From contig JAQJVL010000083.1 of NCBI GenBank assembly GCA_035578905.1, positions 1 to 64,000 on the forward strand: a stretch of DNA of 64,000 nucleotides, given 5' to 3'. Under the pieces are notes generated by a model that was not told the origin of the DNA, did not search any database, and worked only from the letters and a program-made list of their open reading frames with translations. Made by a program: the position numbers and the translations under genes. Shown here piece by piece: positions 61,393 to 64,000 of this stretch. This DNA is from Stictocephala bisonia. Lineage: Eukaryota > Arthropoda > Insecta > Hemiptera > Membracidae. How positions within the stretch are numbered: position 1 is the first letter of the stretch; each line of letters starts with the position of its first letter.

Positions 61393-63214
61393 TTATGTAC
61401 AAGTTATTTCAATGTATTCTTAAAATACTTAACTCTTAATGTAATTTAAATCCTAATTTATTCAAGAAATATGTTTCCTTGTGTATAAAGATCCACCACT
61501 AGACAGCTCAATAAAAACGTCCGTGCAGTCCTCCCAAGTGTTGGTCTTTACTCCTTTTGTTTTGTTCATTCTCCTAGAATAACAATTTATCGTCTTAGAC
61601 TTATAAAGTTAGGTAACTTTAGCTTTTCCTGAAAATAAATATGAGTCATATAAAGGATTTCTTGAAAGTTGAGTGTATGAGACTCAAAACAAATTAAAAA
61701 AAGTAAAGAAACTATTTTATCTTCATCGATATTATAAGTTGAACATCGAACATACTAAACCGTTAAATGTTGTTAATCAAATATTGATTTATTATTTTTA
61801 GGGAAAATTTTACTTTTACATTTTCATGCCTGAATATTACAATAATTACTGTTTGGCCATCTAAAAATACCAACTATAAGCAATGCAATGTTACCAAACA
61901 GCTAAAGAAATATCTATAATAAGTTACGAGAAGAAAAATTTTGAGCGATAAAATTCTGCATAGATTTTCATTGTTTTTATGGAAGTAAACTATTAAATTA
62001 TTTGTAATTATGACAAATGGACACAAAGAGGGTGTATGTAAAACGTGTTTTCCCAAACTAGATTGAAAATGCTCATGTTAAAGCAGTAAAAATTCAACAA
62101 CCTGATATGTTTACTTGTGTATTAGTGTAAGTAAAAACTACATATTTCATTCATAACCTTAAGTTAAATCTGTGTAGATTTTCCTGGCTTAAATTCTTGT
62201 AAGTTAGATCATATATGTGTGCTGAATTTTAGACTTAGTTTGTAATAAATTGTTGTTCTAACAGATATATCATTTGTGACATTTCTAACCTTAAAAATTG
62301 AGGACAGAATATGCTCTTCGTTACATGTAGAAACTCTTAAAATAATGTAACTGGCATGTCAGTACCTGAAGCTTTAGTGTGTAATGGCGATACTAGCTGA
62401 CTAAATTCTATGGAACAGGATTATGTAAATTCAGATTGCCTAGGCCAACGATCAGCTTTGGGCACACATCCTCTTTGAGAGTATTACCTATAAAGCTACG
62501 TTCTACAGGGCTTTGGACTTTGAACTAAATCAGTAATGTATACAGGGTATTAATCAACTCATTGATGTTACAATTATAAATGTCGTTCATCTGGTTTGAA
62601 TATTATCTATTACTGTTGAACTCTATTCTACTTTTAACAAATAATCCTTGTTAGCTTTTATCTTGACAAATTTTAATAATATTTTAACCTCGCTTAGACA
62701 AAGATATATCACTCAACAGTGCAATAAAATTTATCTTATCAGTTAGATTTTTATTTAATAACAATGGACATTTCATTTTTACAAAATAATTACTATAAAG
62801 TTATTAAATAATACATAATTTCATCAACAAAGCAAACAAATATAGATGGTTGATTTAAAGGTGAATATGCACAACAATTAAACATAACAGAACTTTTCAA
62901 GCAATATACTCATGCATAATAGCAACACAATATTGATACTAAATAATAGCTGAAGTATACTTATGGGAAATCTAAAAATATATCAACAAAGCTATAAAGT
63001 GGCTATATAGTATATAAATAATAATTAAAAATAAAATGTAATAAATAGAAATAACTAAAATACAGCCATAATAACAAACAATAAATTATATGTTCTATAA
63101 ATATAATAAATTGAGATAAACAACAATAAATAGCAACAATGTATACATAAACCACAAAATAAATAGAATAAATTAAACAGACAACAATAAAGAACAAACA
63201 GTATACTACATATT
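61393..63214. other. AT-rich non-coding stretch
   Basis: No gene is supported. 62720-63200 is very A-rich on the plus strand and probably includes 3' untranslated sequence of the minus-strand LINE relic that begins at 63508. Confidence 0.5.
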
Positions 63215-63508
63215 GATAGTAGCAAAAATAAGAAAATAGAGCCAAAAGTAACTTGGTATCTCTCTTGAATGTAGTCCGACTGCAGTTAAAAAAAGTCAAT
63301 TCAAGGCCAGAAAATCCTAATTATCGTGCTGTTCCTCTCGTAGTTGGTTGCGTGGTGCAGTCTCTCAAAGAGTTCCGATGATCGAGTACTCCTAGGGACT
63401 CGAAAAATGATCCTCTCCAACAATGCAGGGCAGTCAATTAGTCCATTGAGTAGCTTAAAGAGGAAGATTACATCCTGCTTTTCACGTCTACTCTCTACGG
63501 GGGTCTAG
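63215..63508 (-). pseudogene. LINE reverse transcriptase C-terminal relic
   Basis: On the minus strand, from about 63503 to a TGA at 63301, the frame reads RREKQDVIFLFKLLNGLIDC, PALLERIIFRVPRSTRSSEL and HATNYERNSTIIRIFW, a typical C-terminal block of Jockey/CR1-type polyproteins (FLxKLLNGxIDCPxLL; VPxxxTR; TNYxxNS). After the stop the homology seems to continue in another frame as FFNCSRTTFKRDTKLLLAL (63299-63230), indicating a stop plus frameshift. The polypeptide is 5'-truncated and no YADD motif is present. Confidence 0.85.
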
Positions 63509-63750
63509 TTAGATAAGCTTGACATATTATTTATATGAACATGTTATGGTTAATTTGCATAACGAGTTTAGAAAAATTAATTCAGAAGTTTGCCAAAATT
63601 AGAGCTCCCTTTATAAATGAGTTTGAAAAAGCTCTTTCTTTAACTTACATATATACTCAGATGAGGACCGCGCTACAACTCGCCACTTCAAAACAAATAA
63701 AAATCTGTTTATTCTCAAAAAATAAAAGTACGAAATTAACACTTACACTA

Positions 63751-63881
63751 CCGAAGTGCCCCACCCATCCTCCAACCTCCACCCTGGAGGGTCTTCTATT
63801 TGCTAGCCAGGGTGACGTGTCTTGAAGCGTTTTAGGCGCCGTGAAAGTGTGACACGAACTCCGTGAACTCACAGAAGCCAT
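63751..63881 (-). CDS. Candidate first exon at window edge
   Basis: An ATG (complement of 63879-63881) opens MASVSSRSSCHTFTAPKTLQ, then DTSPWLANRRPSRVEVGGWV-GHFG. Codons are mixed and GC-rich compared with the window, and the frame reaches a good splice-donor match, AGT|GTAAGT, near 63745-63753. The frame itself continues to 63657 through what looks like intron-like AT-rich DNA. 63740-64000 as a whole is GC-rich. No domain is recognised. It may be a host first exon or the edge of an unrecognised element extending past the window. Confidence 0.22.
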
Positions 63882-64000
63882 GAACCTTCATAACCCCAAC
63901 ACATCACCTGATTGCCAATCTGTAGTTTTGGCAAACTGGGATATGGTTGGTCTCGACAAAGTTCTGGAGTGAAGGGGTCCTTTTCGGAATGTCCCTGCAT

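Overview
This window looks like gene-poor, AT-rich nuclear DNA of an animal, most probably an arthropod. That reading is inferred from the mobile elements: tRNA-derived SINEs, decayed Jockey/CR1-type LINE reverse transcriptase fragments, an RTE-like 3' tail, a Helitron-like element, a Tc1/mariner-type end and foldback/MITE elements. No bacterial operon, Shine-Dalgarno organisation, rRNA gene, functional tRNA gene or CRISPR array is visible. No complete cellular gene can be demonstrated. Three short, relatively GC-rich open stretches on the minus strand (14832-15032, 38546-38674, 63751-63881) are the only candidates for host coding exons, and all are tentative.

Tandem repeats dominate. By my own count of array boundaries about a third of the window (roughly 22 kb) is tandemly repeated, in about a dozen unrelated arrays: 181-bp satellite (1-7922), 32-bp G-rich minisatellite (10655-11145, 60655-61215 and six smaller loci), 25-bp (15916-16700), 28-bp (18893-19145), 144-bp (24590-26700), 30-bp (27490-28815), 73-bp (31312-37172), 129-bp (43205-44352), 43-bp (47772-48815 and 50510-51008), 34-bp (53936-54172), 12/13-bp (54325-54475) and 110-bp (60045-60560).

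The most interesting observation links three arrays. A conserved head of about 220-250 bp stands as a single copy next to the 144-bp array (24128-24378, plus strand) and next to the 73-bp array (37173-37392, minus strand), in each case with the head leading into the satellite. The core of the same head is part of the 181-bp monomer amplified about 44 times at 1-7922. This suggests a family of mobile elements that carry or seed satellite DNA, with the head fixed and the tandem cargo interchangeable.

Between arrays lie inserted and decayed elements. They include foldback elements with sub-repeated inverted arms around a hairpin resembling part of a hammerhead ribozyme (12822-13082, 19935-20235, partial copies at 37788 and 56390), two copies of an RTE-like 3' region (13190, 58679), a SINE pair (22860, 23375), a second SINE type (8281), a 531-bp insertion flanked by a 12-bp target-site duplication (47043-47573), a Helitron-like element (53175-53678) and three LINE reverse-transcriptase relics (20760-21610 minus, 57985-58396 plus, 63215-63508 minus). 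The remaining DNA is AT-rich and contains nothing I can name; those stretches are listed. All assignments are from reading the sequence by eye, without alignment or database searches.
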